Shown here: positions 9,342 through 19,036 of the stretch, piece by piece | Position numbering within the stretch: position 1 is the first letter of the stretch | Layout of the letters: each line of letters starts with the position of its first letter | Source: Aidingimonas lacisalsi | Lineage (GTDB): Bacteria; Pseudomonadota; Gammaproteobacteria; Pseudomonadales; Halomonadaceae | Length of the DNA stretch: 64,000 bases | Assembly (NCBI RefSeq): GCF_008079445.1 | Contig: NZ_VRYH01000003.1 | Span: 425,658-489,657 of the forward strand | Direction of reading: 5' to 3' | The notes under the pieces: generated by a model | Databases searched by the model: none | What the model saw: the letters and a program-made list of their open reading frames with translations, nothing else | What the model was told of the DNA's origin: nothing | Program-made: the position numbers and the translations under genes

Positions 9342-10742
9342 ATGGCCATTAGTGTATTCGACTTGTTCAAGATTGGAGTGGGGCCGTCCAGTTCTCATAC
9401 CGTAGGCCCCATGCAAGCGGCCCATGACTTTGTCGAGACATTGCGACAGCAGCAGTCGCTGGAGCGCGTGGCGCGTATCGAAGTGCAATTGTATGGCTCG
9501 TTGTCCGCCACGGGGGTTGGTCATGGCACGGATCGTGCCGTGATCATGGGGCTGATGGGGGAGTGTCCTGCTCATATTGACCCTACCGTCATGTCGCCTC
9601 GTATCGAGGCGTTGCTGGCGACCAATACGTTATGGCTCGATAACCGGGTGGCCGTTCCGTTCCAGTGGGCCAATGACATGCAATGGCATGACGAAAACCT
9701 TCCACATCACCCCAACGCATTACGATTGATCGCTCACGGGTATGATCGCCCCCTATATCACAATACCTACTATTCGATCGGCGGTGGTTTCGTGGTCGAT
9801 GAAGGCCAGGCCCAGGCAGGTAGTTTGGACACCGATGAGACGTGCTTGCCTTACGATTTCAACTCGGCTGCCGAATTGTTGGCCTTGTGTCGGATGCATG
9901 ACATGCGCATCAGCGAACTGATGCTTGAAAACGAAAAGGCCTGGCGCGATGAAGCCGATATTCGCCAGGCATTGTGGCGTATCTGGGAAGCCATGCAGGC
10001 GTGTGTGAACACGGGAATCGAGACCGAGGGCGTGTTACCGGGTGGCTTGAACGTCAAGCGTCGTGCTGCTGCCTTGCATCGCCGCCTGATAGCGATGGAA
10101 GACAGTACCAGCCTGATTGCATCGACGTTTTCGGCGATGGACTGGGTCAACGTCTTCGCGTTGGCGGTCAACGAAGAGAATGCTGCAGGAGGACGGATGG
10201 TCACTGCTCCCACTAACGGAGCGGCCGGTATCGTGCCTGCGGTATTGCACTACTACATGAAGTTCCAAACCGGGGCGACTGAGCGAGATGTCGTGGATTT
10301 TCTGCTGACCGCGGGTGCCGTCGGTATTCTATGCAAGAAGAACGCATCGATTTCCGGTGCCGAAGTCGGCTGCCAGGGCGAAGTAGGGTCGGCCTGTGCC
10401 ATGGCGGGCGCCGGGCTCACCGTGGTGAAGGGGGGCTCGGGTGCACAGGTGGAGGATGGAGTTGGCGACGGCGAGAATGCTGCTGAGATCGGACTGGAGC
10501 ACAACCTGGGGCTGACTTGCGATCCGGTGGGGGGGCTGGTGCAGGTGCCTTGTATAGAGCGTAATGCCATTGCCTCCGTGAAAGCCATCAATGCGGCGCA
10601 AATGGCTCTGCGTGGAGATGGAGAGCACTTCATCTCCCTCGACAAGGCGATCCGTACCATGCGCGATACCGGTGCTGACATGCAGGACAAGTACAAGGAA
10701 ACCTCGCGAGGTGGGCTGGCAGTCAACGCGATTGAGTGCTGA
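9342..10742 (+). CDS. sdaA: L-serine dehydratase (single chain, iron-sulfur)
   Basis: It deaminates L-serine to pyruvate and ammonia, the exit of betaine-derived glycine/serine into central metabolism. The 466-residue protein carries [13 protein letters not shown] (residues 12-24) of the beta domain and the alpha-domain Gly/Cys-rich motifs, with conserved cysteines at 344, 352, 393 and 404, three of which would hold the oxygen-sensitive [4Fe-4S] cluster. I chose the ATG at 9342, with GAGGCGA ahead of it, because [12 protein letters not shown] is the family start; an upstream ATG at 9261 would add 27 residues. In Pseudomonas aeruginosa the equivalent gene sits beside gbdR, and here it lies 3.5 kb from it. 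Confidence 0.95.
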   Translation: MAISVFDLFKIGVGPSSSHTVGPMQAAHDFVETLRQQQSLERVARIEVQLYGSLSATGVGHGTDRAVIMGLMGECPAHIDPTVMSPRIEALLATNTLWLDNRVAVPFQWANDMQWHDENLPHHPNALRLIAHGYDRPLYHNTYYSIGGGFVVDEGQAQAGSLDTDETCLPYDFNSAAELLALCRMHDMRISELMLENEKAWRDEADIRQALWRIWEAMQACVNTGIETEGVLPGGLNVKRRAAALHRRLIAMEDSTSLIASTFSAMDWVNVFALAVNEENAAGGRMVTAPTNGAAGIVPAVLHYYMKFQTGATERDVVDFLLTAGAVGILCKKNASISGAEVGCQGEVGSACAMAGAGLTVVKGGSGAQVEDGVGDGENAAEIGLEHNLGLTCDPVGGLVQVPCIERNAIASVKAINAAQMALRGDGEHFISLDKAIRTMRDTGADMQDKYKETSRGGLAVNAIEC

Positions 10743-10861
10743 TTCCCGCGACGGGATCCGAAGCCGCATGGGCAAGCACGGACATCGTACCAATGAACCT
10801 TGGCGCGCTACGCCATCGACGTCTACCGGTCTGAACGCCTCTCGGGCAGTTGCCGCCGATG

Positions 10862-11764
10862 TCATACGGGCTGTCGACGTTGCGATGGCAGGCTATCGGC
10901 CAGGTGTTCGACCAGGAAGTCGACGAACAGTCTGACCTTGGGTGAGAGATGGCGATGTCGTGGATAGACGGCCCATACGGCGGTGTCCTTGTAGACGTAG
11001 TCGTCCAGTACGGAAATGAGATTGCCGTTACGGATGTGTTCCTCGACGTAATAGTCGGGCAACTGGGCCAGCCCGAGACCCTTGAGTGCCGCATCCAGGA
11101 GCGCTGGACCGGAGTTCGCTTGCCAACGTCCGTCGATACGGATCTCGCGCCGCACGCCCTCGACATCGAACAGCCAGCTGTCCCGGGTACCGACCAGGCA
11201 GCGGTGATGACTCAATTCGGCCAGACTGTGAGGGCGTGAGACCTGTTCGAAGTATGCCTTCGAGCCGACGACGTACTCGTGCCGACCGCATAGCCGCCGA
11301 GCAATCAGCGTCGAATCCTTCAAGACCCCCATGCGAATCGCGAGATCGTATCCTTCGTCGATCAATTCCACCTGACGGTTGGTAAAGTGCATGTGAGTTT
11401 CAAGTTGGGGATGCTGACAGAGAAAATCATTGACCAGGGGAGCGATATAGCGCTCTCCGAAGGTCGTTGCTGAGGTCAGGCGCAGTACACCGCGTGGTCG
11501 TGCCTGGAAATCGCTGATGGCTTCTTCGGCCTCGTGGAGACCGTCCAGGAGATGGCGGCAGTACTGATAGTACAGAGCGCCAGCATCGGTCAGACGGATC
11601 TGGCGTGTCGTGCGATAAAGCAACTGGGTGCCGAGCTGATTTTCGAGTTGCCCGACCAGACGACTGACGTGTGAAGTGGATACCCTGAGCTGTCGAGCTG
11701 CCGCGGAAAATGTTCCCAGCCGCACGACTTCGACGAAAGCTTCGCTACGATCCCAGCGGCGCAT
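10862..11764 (-). CDS. LysR-family regulator divergent from frmA
   Basis: 300-residue regulator with the N-terminal helix-turn-helix GTFSAAARQLRVSTSHVSR (residues about 17-35), continuing LVGQLENQLGTQLLYRTTRQ, then a LysR substrate-binding domain. The sequence belongs to the large CrgA-like group, for which effectors are mostly unknown. It is transcribed away from the glutathione-dependent formaldehyde dehydrogenase gene across a 189-bp gap, so regulation of formaldehyde oxidation is plausible but not shown. A GGAGAT ribosome site precedes the ATG at 11764. Confidence 0.9.
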   Translation of the reverse strand: MRRWDRSEAFVEVVRLGTFSAAARQLRVSTSHVSRLVGQLENQLGTQLLYRTTRQIRLTDAGALYYQYCRHLLDGLHEAEEAISDFQARPRGVLRLTSATTFGERYIAPLVNDFLCQHPQLETHMHFTNRQVELIDEGYDLAIRMGVLKDSTLIARRLCGRHEYVVGSKAYFEQVSRPHSLAELSHHRCLVGTRDSWLFDVEGVRREIRIDGRWQANSGPALLDAALKGLGLAQLPDYYVEEHIRNGNLISVLDDYVYKDTAVWAVYPRHRHLSPKVRLFVDFLVEHLADSLPSQRRQPV

Positions 11765-11875
11765 GTCTCGATCTCCGGTGAAGGCATGAATGCATTGTTG
11801 TTGTATGGCAACGATTATATGACTGATTGACGGTTTCTCCCATGGTTCTGGCTCACCTAGACTGAAACAGGGTGA

Positions 11876-13063
<1,188 letters not shown>

Positions 13064-13081
13064 TCAAGGGAAGGGGTGATC

Positions 13082-13933
13082 ATGACCATGTCGGAATCGC
13101 TGGAACTAGTGTCTGCCAACAAGAGTTTCGGCGGCTGGTTGAAGCGTTACAAGCATCGTTCTCGGGCGCTGGATTGCGAGATGGTATTCTCGATCTACCT
13201 GCCACCCCAGGCGGAAAGCGAGAAAGTTCCGCTGATGTGGTGGCTATCGGGACTCACGTGTACTGACGAAAACTTCATGCAGAAAGCGGGCGCGCATCGC
13301 GTTGCTGCGGAGTTGGGTGTCGCAATCGTCTGTCCTGACACCAGCCCCCGAGGACTGGATCTTCCGGGAGAGCACGATAGTTACGATTTCGGTTCCGGAG
13401 CCGGGTTCTACGTCAATGCCACTCAGGCTCCCTGGTCGGCACACTATCGCATGTACGACTATGTCGCCGAGGAGTTGCCCTCCGTGGTACGTCAGCACTT
13501 TCCAGTCAATGGCCGGGAGTCGATCAGCGGCCATTCGATGGGGGGCCACGGCGCCTTGATCATGGCGCTTAGACGGCCGGGCCACTATGCGGCGGTATCG
13601 GCCTTCGCACCGGTCGTCAACCCGACAGTCGTACCTTGGGGGAAAAAGGCGTTCAGTCAGTATCTGGGTGAGGACCCGTCTGCCTGGACCCAATATGACG
13701 CCTGTGAACTGGTCGCCAAGGGGGCGTCACGACAGGCGCTCTTCATCGATCAGGGCGAAGCGGATAACTTCCTCGAGGAACAGCTGCGGCCCGAGCGTCT
13801 GGAAACCGTCTGTGCCGAGCACGATCATCCTCTGACTCTGCGTCGCCAGCCGGGCTATGACCATAGCTATTTCTTCATTGCGACCTTTATCGAGGATCAC
13901 TTGCGCTACCATGCCGAGCGATTGCACAAGTGA
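13082..13933 (+). CDS. fghA: S-formylglutathione hydrolase
   Basis: It hydrolyses S-formylglutathione to formate and glutathione. The 283-residue protein is an esterase-D-type alpha/beta hydrolase: nucleophile Ser152 in GHSMGGHGAL, acid in the FIDQGEADNF stretch, and His261 in GYDHSYFF. Three in-frame starts are close together (GTG 13076, ATG 13082, ATG 13088); AAGGGG at 13071-13076 favours 13082. The gene lies 18 bp after frmA, so the two are one operon, closed by a terminator at 13970. Confidence 0.95.
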   Translation: MTMSESLELVSANKSFGGWLKRYKHRSRALDCEMVFSIYLPPQAESEKVPLMWWLSGLTCTDENFMQKAGAHRVAAELGVAIVCPDTSPRGLDLPGEHDSYDFGSGAGFYVNATQAPWSAHYRMYDYVAEELPSVVRQHFPVNGRESISGHSMGGHGALIMALRRPGHYAAVSAFAPVVNPTVVPWGKKAFSQYLGEDPSAWTQYDACELVAKGASRQALFIDQGEADNFLEEQLRPERLETVCAEHDHPLTLRRQPGYDHSYFFIATFIEDHLRYHAERLHK

Positions 13934-13969
13934 CCGGGGTCACATCGGCAAACGCAGAGAGCAACGATG

Positions 13970-13997
13970 AAGCGCCGGGTTTTCTCGGCGCTTTTTT
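13970..13997 (+). terminator. rho-independent terminator of frmA-fghA
   Basis: Stem AAGCGCCG (13970-13977) / CGGCGCTT (13986-13993), an 8-nt loop, and a run of six T ending at 13997. It lies 37 bp after the fghA stop. Confidence 0.9.
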
Positions 13998-14291
13998 CAT
14001 GCCAGGCCGTTCATCAACGCATATATGCCATTTGGCGATATGGCGACTGTGGCATGTCTAATTGCGACATCATTGTCGGAATCCAATGCATTCTGGCTTA
14101 TCGATAGGCAAATTTGTCATGTCAAAACACGACACACGCATTACATTGCCAGCAAGCCCTGTCGGGTTACGGCGTAGGCCGTTGTCAACGCTGTCGTACA
14201 CAACTGGGTTTGCTGAACCATAATGACAAGAGTGGGGTTGCGGCATGCGTGCCGTTGACCGACGCAGGTCAACCGTGCAGGAGAGTGTACC
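13998..14291 (+). other. gbdR upstream region
   Basis: The fghA-gbdR gap is 358 bp; after the terminator about 294 bp remain, with no gene. The stretch around 14030-14090 is relatively A+T-rich and contains the inverted repeat described separately. No convincing -35/-10 pair was found. A long leader or distant operator for gbdR is the likely content. Confidence 0.4.
14064..14078. promoter_or_regulatory. inverted repeat upstream of gbdR, candidate GbdR operator
   Basis: GCGACA (14064-14069), 4-nt spacer, TGTCG (14074-14078). The same arrangement occurs upstream of soxB at 45798-45813. It lies about 213 bp upstream of the gbdR ATG. Assignment to GbdR is inference from its presence in two promoters of the same pathway. 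Confidence 0.4.
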
Positions 14292-15410
14292 ATGGCAAAT
14301 GTCTCTCAACGGCCCCAGGATTCCACTGCGCCTCAGACGCTGGGATTCCTGTTGCTGGATAATTTCACCCTGATTTCCCTGGCATCTGCCATCGAACCCT
14401 TGCGAATGGCCAACCAGCTCGCTGGGCGAGAGCTGTATCGTTGGTACACCATAAGCCTCGAAGGCGCGTCGGTTGGAGCCAGCGATGGTTTGCAGGTGAC
14501 GCCGGATGCATCGACCACGACACCCTTGAAACTGGATATGGTGATCGTGTGTGGCGGTGTCGGTCCTCATCGTAGTGTCCAGCGCGAGCATATCGCCTGG
14601 TTGCAGTCACAAGCCAAGCAGTTGCGACGCCTTGGTTCGGTATGCACGGGGAGTTGGGCGCTGGCCAAGGCGGGGTTACTGGATGGATTCGAGACCAGTA
14701 TCCATTGGGAGTGTCTGGCTGCCATGCAGGAAGCTTTCCCAGGTGTGGCTCTGACGACACGACTATTCTCCATCGACCGCGATCGGGCGACGGCATCGGG
14801 CGGTACGGCGCCGCTCGACATGATGCTCAACCTGATTGGTCATGACCATGGTCGTGAGTTGGCGGCAGGCATTTCCGAAATGTTCATCTACGACCGGGTA
14901 CGTAGTGAACAGGACCAGCAGCGGGTGCCCTTGAAACACGTACTGGGAACCACCCAACCCAAGCTTCTGGAGATCGTGGCGTTGATGGAGGCCAATCTGG
15001 AAGAGCCGATCGGCCTGCACGAGCTGGCGCATTATGTCGATGTATCGCGGCGTCAGCTCGAGCGTCTGTTTCAAAAATACTTGCATTGCTCACCGTCACG
15101 CTATTACCTCAAGTTGCGTCTGACTCGGGCGCGCCAGTTGCTGAAGCAGACGCCGATGTCGATCATCGAGGTGGCTTCGGCGTGTGGTTTCGTTTCGACA
15201 CCGCACTTCTCCAAATGCTATCGGGAGTATTTCGGTATTCCTCCCCGTGATGAGCGTTTGGGAATCGGTTCGGGACGTACGACGAACCAACGATCGCTGC
15301 TGACGCCGCCGTCGAGCCAGATCGAGGCGTCGGCAGAACCAATGTCGCGAGCCTTGCTGGCGCTGAACCAGGCCCAGGGAGAGCCGACTTACGCGAGCGT
15401 CCCTTTGTAG
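14292..15410 (+). CDS. gbdR: GbdR-like AraC-family activator of glycine betaine catabolism
   Basis: 372 residues: an N-terminal class I glutamine-amidotransferase-like (GlxA) sensing domain (about residues 17-190) and a C-terminal pair of AraC helix-turn-helices (about 225-315: VDVSRRQLERLFQKYL and IEVASACGFVSTPHFSKCYR). The GVVCTG-type nucleophile elbow is GSVCTGSWALAKAG. This architecture and the position among gbc, dgc and sox genes match P. aeruginosa GbdR, which activates these genes in response to betaine and dimethylglycine. AGGAGAG precedes the ATG. Other GATase1-AraC paralogues (carnitine, arginine regulators) look alike, so the name rests partly on context. Confidence 0.85.
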   Translation: MANVSQRPQDSTAPQTLGFLLLDNFTLISLASAIEPLRMANQLAGRELYRWYTISLEGASVGASDGLQVTPDASTTTPLKLDMVIVCGGVGPHRSVQREHIAWLQSQAKQLRRLGSVCTGSWALAKAGLLDGFETSIHWECLAAMQEAFPGVALTTRLFSIDRDRATASGGTAPLDMMLNLIGHDHGRELAAGISEMFIYDRVRSEQDQQRVPLKHVLGTTQPKLLEIVALMEANLEEPIGLHELAHYVDVSRRQLERLFQKYLHCSPSRYYLKLRLTRARQLLKQTPMSIIEVASACGFVSTPHFSKCYREYFGIPPRDERLGIGSGRTTNQRSLLTPPSSQIEASAEPMSRALLALNQAQGEPTYASVPL

Positions 15411-15437
15411 AGAGCGGTTAGCCCGATGGGATGACTA

Positions 15438-15490
15438 GCTGAGTCACTCAGCGTTGATGCCGCGCTCAGGTAACTGAGCGCGGCATTGTT
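15438..15490 (+). terminator. tandem hairpins after gbdR
   Basis: Two consecutive perfect hairpins: GCTGAG/CTCAGC (15438-15452, 3-nt loop) and a 13-bp stem with arms at 15457-15469 and 15474-15486 around a GTAA loop. The second is followed only by TTGTT, a weak T-run. Probably the gbdR terminator. Confidence 0.55.
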
Positions 15491-15543
15491 ATACTAGGGC
15501 GGGGTCAAGCTTGGGTCGCCGGGAAACGCAGGACAGAACATTC

Positions 15544-16245
15544 ATGATTCAGGGGTGGCTACGTAAGGGAACACGCATCTTGCTCATGGCAGCAGTCGGT
15601 TTCGTCGTCCTGTCACTGGTACTGGTGTTGCTGTTCCGAGTCGTGCCGGTATTCGGCTCAATGGTCATGGCTGAACGCAAAGTTCAAGCCTGGATGGCCG
15701 GCGAGACGCTGGCGATCGAGCAGCAGTGGCGACCCTGGCCACGACTGTCCGACCATGCGAAGTTGGCCGTCATCGCGGCTGAAGACCAGCGCTTCTCGGC
15801 GCATAATGGTTTCGATTTCGAGCAGATTCGCAAGGCCTGGGAAGCCAGCCGGAACGGCGGCCGGTTACGCGGTGCCAGTACCATTTCCCAACAGACGGCA
15901 AAGAATCTGTTCCTATGGTCGGGGCGAAGCTGGTTGCGCAAAGGGCTTGAGGCCTGGTTCGCGTTGTTGATTGAAGTCATATGGCCCAAACAACGTATCC
16001 TGGAGGTCTATCTCAACATTGCTGAGTGGGATCAGGGAGTGTTTGGCCTCGAAGCCGCCGCCCAGCACTATTTCAATGTCCCGGCAGAGGCACTGAGCGA
16101 AGTCCAGGCCAGCCGGCTGGCTGCCATTCTGCCGAATCCGCGTGGCTGGGATGCCGTGCAGGCCGTTCCTCATGTAGAGCGTCGCAGTCTGTGGATTCGC
16201 CAGCAGATGCGCAACCTGGGTCGTGGTTATCTCGATCGATTGTAA
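15544..16245 (+). CDS. mtgA: monofunctional biosynthetic peptidoglycan transglycosylase
   Basis: It polymerises lipid II glycan strands at the inner membrane. The 233 residues begin with one membrane anchor (about 10-34) and continue as a GT51 domain: catalytic Glu80 in IAAEDQRFSAHNGFD, GASTISQQTAKNLFLW, RKGLEAWFALLIE and ILEVYLNIAEWDQGVFG. There is no transpeptidase domain, which defines the monofunctional class. The ATG at 15544 follows AGGACAG; an upstream TTG would add 11 residues. It has no evident functional link to the betaine genes around it. Confidence 0.96.
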   Translation: MIQGWLRKGTRILLMAAVGFVVLSLVLVLLFRVVPVFGSMVMAERKVQAWMAGETLAIEQQWRPWPRLSDHAKLAVIAAEDQRFSAHNGFDFEQIRKAWEASRNGGRLRGASTISQQTAKNLFLWSGRSWLRKGLEAWFALLIEVIWPKQRILEVYLNIAEWDQGVFGLEAAAQHYFNVPAEALSEVQASRLAAILPNPRGWDAVQAVPHVERRSLWIRQQMRNLGRGYLDRL

Positions 16246-16325
16246 ACGTGAGCCATGGCATGACGGCTTGGCGATAATCGATCGGGACGCTAAGCTGATT
16301 TTTTCGATGAATCAGGTCCTTGTTT

Positions 16326-17258
16326 ATGCAACCCATCAATATTGCACTCGTAGGCTTTGGCAAGATCGCGCAGGATCAACACTTACCCGCCATTCAGGCA
16401 GATCCCAACTACCGGTTGGTGGCTATCGCCGATCCCCATTCAGCCTTGAGCGGTATCCCTAACTTTCCCTCGCTGGAGGCCCTGCTCGATAATCTGCCCG
16501 AACTCGACGCGATCGCGTTGTGCACGCCTCCTCAGATGCGCCATTACCAGGCATGTCAGGCGCTGGCAGCAGGCAAGCATGTGATGTTGGAAAAACCGCC
16601 AGGTGCCACCCTCAGTGAAGTCGAAGATATCAAGACCCGTGCCATTCGAGCGCAACGGTCCCTCTTTGCCAGTTGGCATTCACGCTATGCGCCGGCTGTT
16701 GGACGGGCAGCGTCCTGGTTAGCCGAGCATCGTGTCGAGCGTGTCGAGATCGAATGGAAAGAAGATGTTCGCTACTGGCATCCAGGGCAGACCTGGCTCT
16801 GGGAACCTGGTGGCATGGGGGTGTTCGATCCTGGCATCAATGCATTATCGATCGCTACAGCAATCCTTCCTCGTCCCTTTTTCTTGCGGGAAGCGTCTCT
16901 GTCGATTCCCGAAAACTGCCAAACGCCGATTGCAGCCAGCCTGAGCTTTGGAGATGCAAGTGGGACGCCGATCCAGGCCGATTTCGATTTCCTGCAAACC
17001 GGGCCTCAGACCTGGGATATACATGCCGATACGTCGGGCGGTCGTATGACGCTGGCACAAGGTGGCAGCCAGCTATCGATCGATGGCGACCTCAAGTATG
17101 AGGGAGAAGAGCGTGAATATCCGGGGCTTTATGAGCGCTTCGCTGAATTGATTCGCACTGGCCGGAGCGACGTCGATGTCACCCCGTTGCGTCATGTCGC
17201 CGACAGTTTTCTCAACGGCCGCCGCCGGCTCGTGGCGCCCTTCTCCGACCACGGATAA
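16326..17258 (+). CDS. Gfo/Idh/MocA-family sugar 1-dehydrogenase (D-galactose/L-arabinose type)
   Basis: NAD(P)-dependent oxidoreductase of 310 residues. The Rossmann motif is NIALVGFGKIAQDQHLPAI near residue 4, then EKPPGATLSEVE, and a C-terminal catalytic domain with WKEDVRYWHPGQTW and GVFDPGINALS. These stretches closely recall D-galactose 1-dehydrogenase of Pseudomonas fluorescens and related L-arabinose dehydrogenases, which make the sugar lactone. The substrate cannot be fixed from sequence alone. ATG 16326 is preferred over the TTG two codons upstream. A terminator at 17292 separates it from the dgc operon. Confidence 0.8.
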   Translation: MQPINIALVGFGKIAQDQHLPAIQADPNYRLVAIADPHSALSGIPNFPSLEALLDNLPELDAIALCTPPQMRHYQACQALAAGKHVMLEKPPGATLSEVEDIKTRAIRAQRSLFASWHSRYAPAVGRAASWLAEHRVERVEIEWKEDVRYWHPGQTWLWEPGGMGVFDPGINALSIATAILPRPFFLREASLSIPENCQTPIAASLSFGDASGTPIQADFDFLQTGPQTWDIHADTSGGRMTLAQGGSQLSIDGDLKYEGEEREYPGLYERFAELIRTGRSDVDVTPLRHVADSFLNGRRRLVAPFSDHG

Positions 17259-17291
17259 CGGCATTTCCAGAGGCATCGCCAGTCATCCATG

Positions 17292-17328
17292 GCGTCCCTC
17301 ATCGTATTAGTGACGAGGGTGACGCTTT
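17292..17328 (+). terminator. terminator of the sugar dehydrogenase gene
   Basis: Imperfect hairpin: GCGTCCCTC (17292-17300) pairs with GAGGG and GACGC (17315-17325) with a single bulged T, a 14-nt loop, and a short TTTT after it. Confidence 0.6.
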
Positions 17329-17428
17329 TGGAATTTTGACGGTCGCATCCAGGCGTCGAAGTGAGCAGGTGGCGGGCTATGCTGCCGACAAGAAAGACAG
17401 TTTATGTCAGCTTGTTGGAGCCCGACTC

Positions 17429-18406
<978 letters not shown>

Positions 18407-18475
18407 GCCATATTTCGAGAAGGCTGCCAGCGGACGTTCCGCTGACGAGAGCAACAATGATAGAGGAATACGACC

Positions 18476-19024
18476 GTGACAAAGATGGCTCCCGAATTGC
18501 CGATCGAGGTGGACAGCGAGACCGGCGTGTGGACCACCGATGCGTTGCCGATGCTGTATGTGCCGCGGCATTTCTTCGTCAATAACCATGTCGCCGTGGA
18601 GGAAGCGCTGGGGGTCGAGGCGTATGCCGACATTCTCTATCGCGCCGGCTACAAGAGTGCCTGGCACTGGTGCGAGAAAGAGGCCGAATTGCATGGGTTG
18701 GAAGGCAAGGCCGTCTTCGAGCACTACATGAAACGTCTGTCTCAGCGTGGCTGGGGGACGTTCACGACCGACTCGATCGACATCGCGGCCGGGAGCGCGC
18801 GGGTTCGTCTGGAACACAGTGCGTTCGTCTATCAACTGGGCAAGGTGGGGCGCAAGGTCGATTACATGTTCACAGGCTGGTTTGCCGGGGCGATGGATCA
18901 GATTCTCGCCGCTCGTGGGAGTGATCTGCGTACCGTGGCCGAGCAGACCCAGAGCGCCGCCGAAGAAGGCTGTGAAGTGGGCTATTTCACCGTGACGCCG
19001 CGTTCATCCGAGCAGCAGGGCTGA
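18476..19024 (+). CDS. DUF5943/V4R-like small protein of the dgc operon
   Basis: 182 residues, function unknown. It resembles the conserved protein between the dipeptidase-like gene and dgcA in pseudomonads. The middle and end (GRKVDYMFTGWFAGAMDQIL, then EEGCEVGYFTVTP) resemble a 4-vinyl-reductase (V4R) type small-molecule-binding domain, with one late Cys. The start is a GTG at 18476 with GAGGAA 8 bp upstream; an ATG three codons later is possible. Only 12 bp separate it from dgcA, so it probably serves dimethylglycine oxidation, perhaps binding a cofactor or intermediate. Confidence 0.75.
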   Translation: MTKMAPELPIEVDSETGVWTTDALPMLYVPRHFFVNNHVAVEEALGVEAYADILYRAGYKSAWHWCEKEAELHGLEGKAVFEHYMKRLSQRGWGTFTTDSIDIAAGSARVRLEHSAFVYQLGKVGRKVDYMFTGWFAGAMDQILAARGSDLRTVAEQTQSAAEEGCEVGYFTVTPRSSEQQG

Positions 19025-19036
19025 GGACCGACCACC

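Noticed and set aside
14041-14066. Possible sigma-54 promoter (TGGCAT then TTGC) upstream of gbdR
   Set aside because: The GG to GC distance is 11 bases rather than the required 10, and the -24 element is imperfect.
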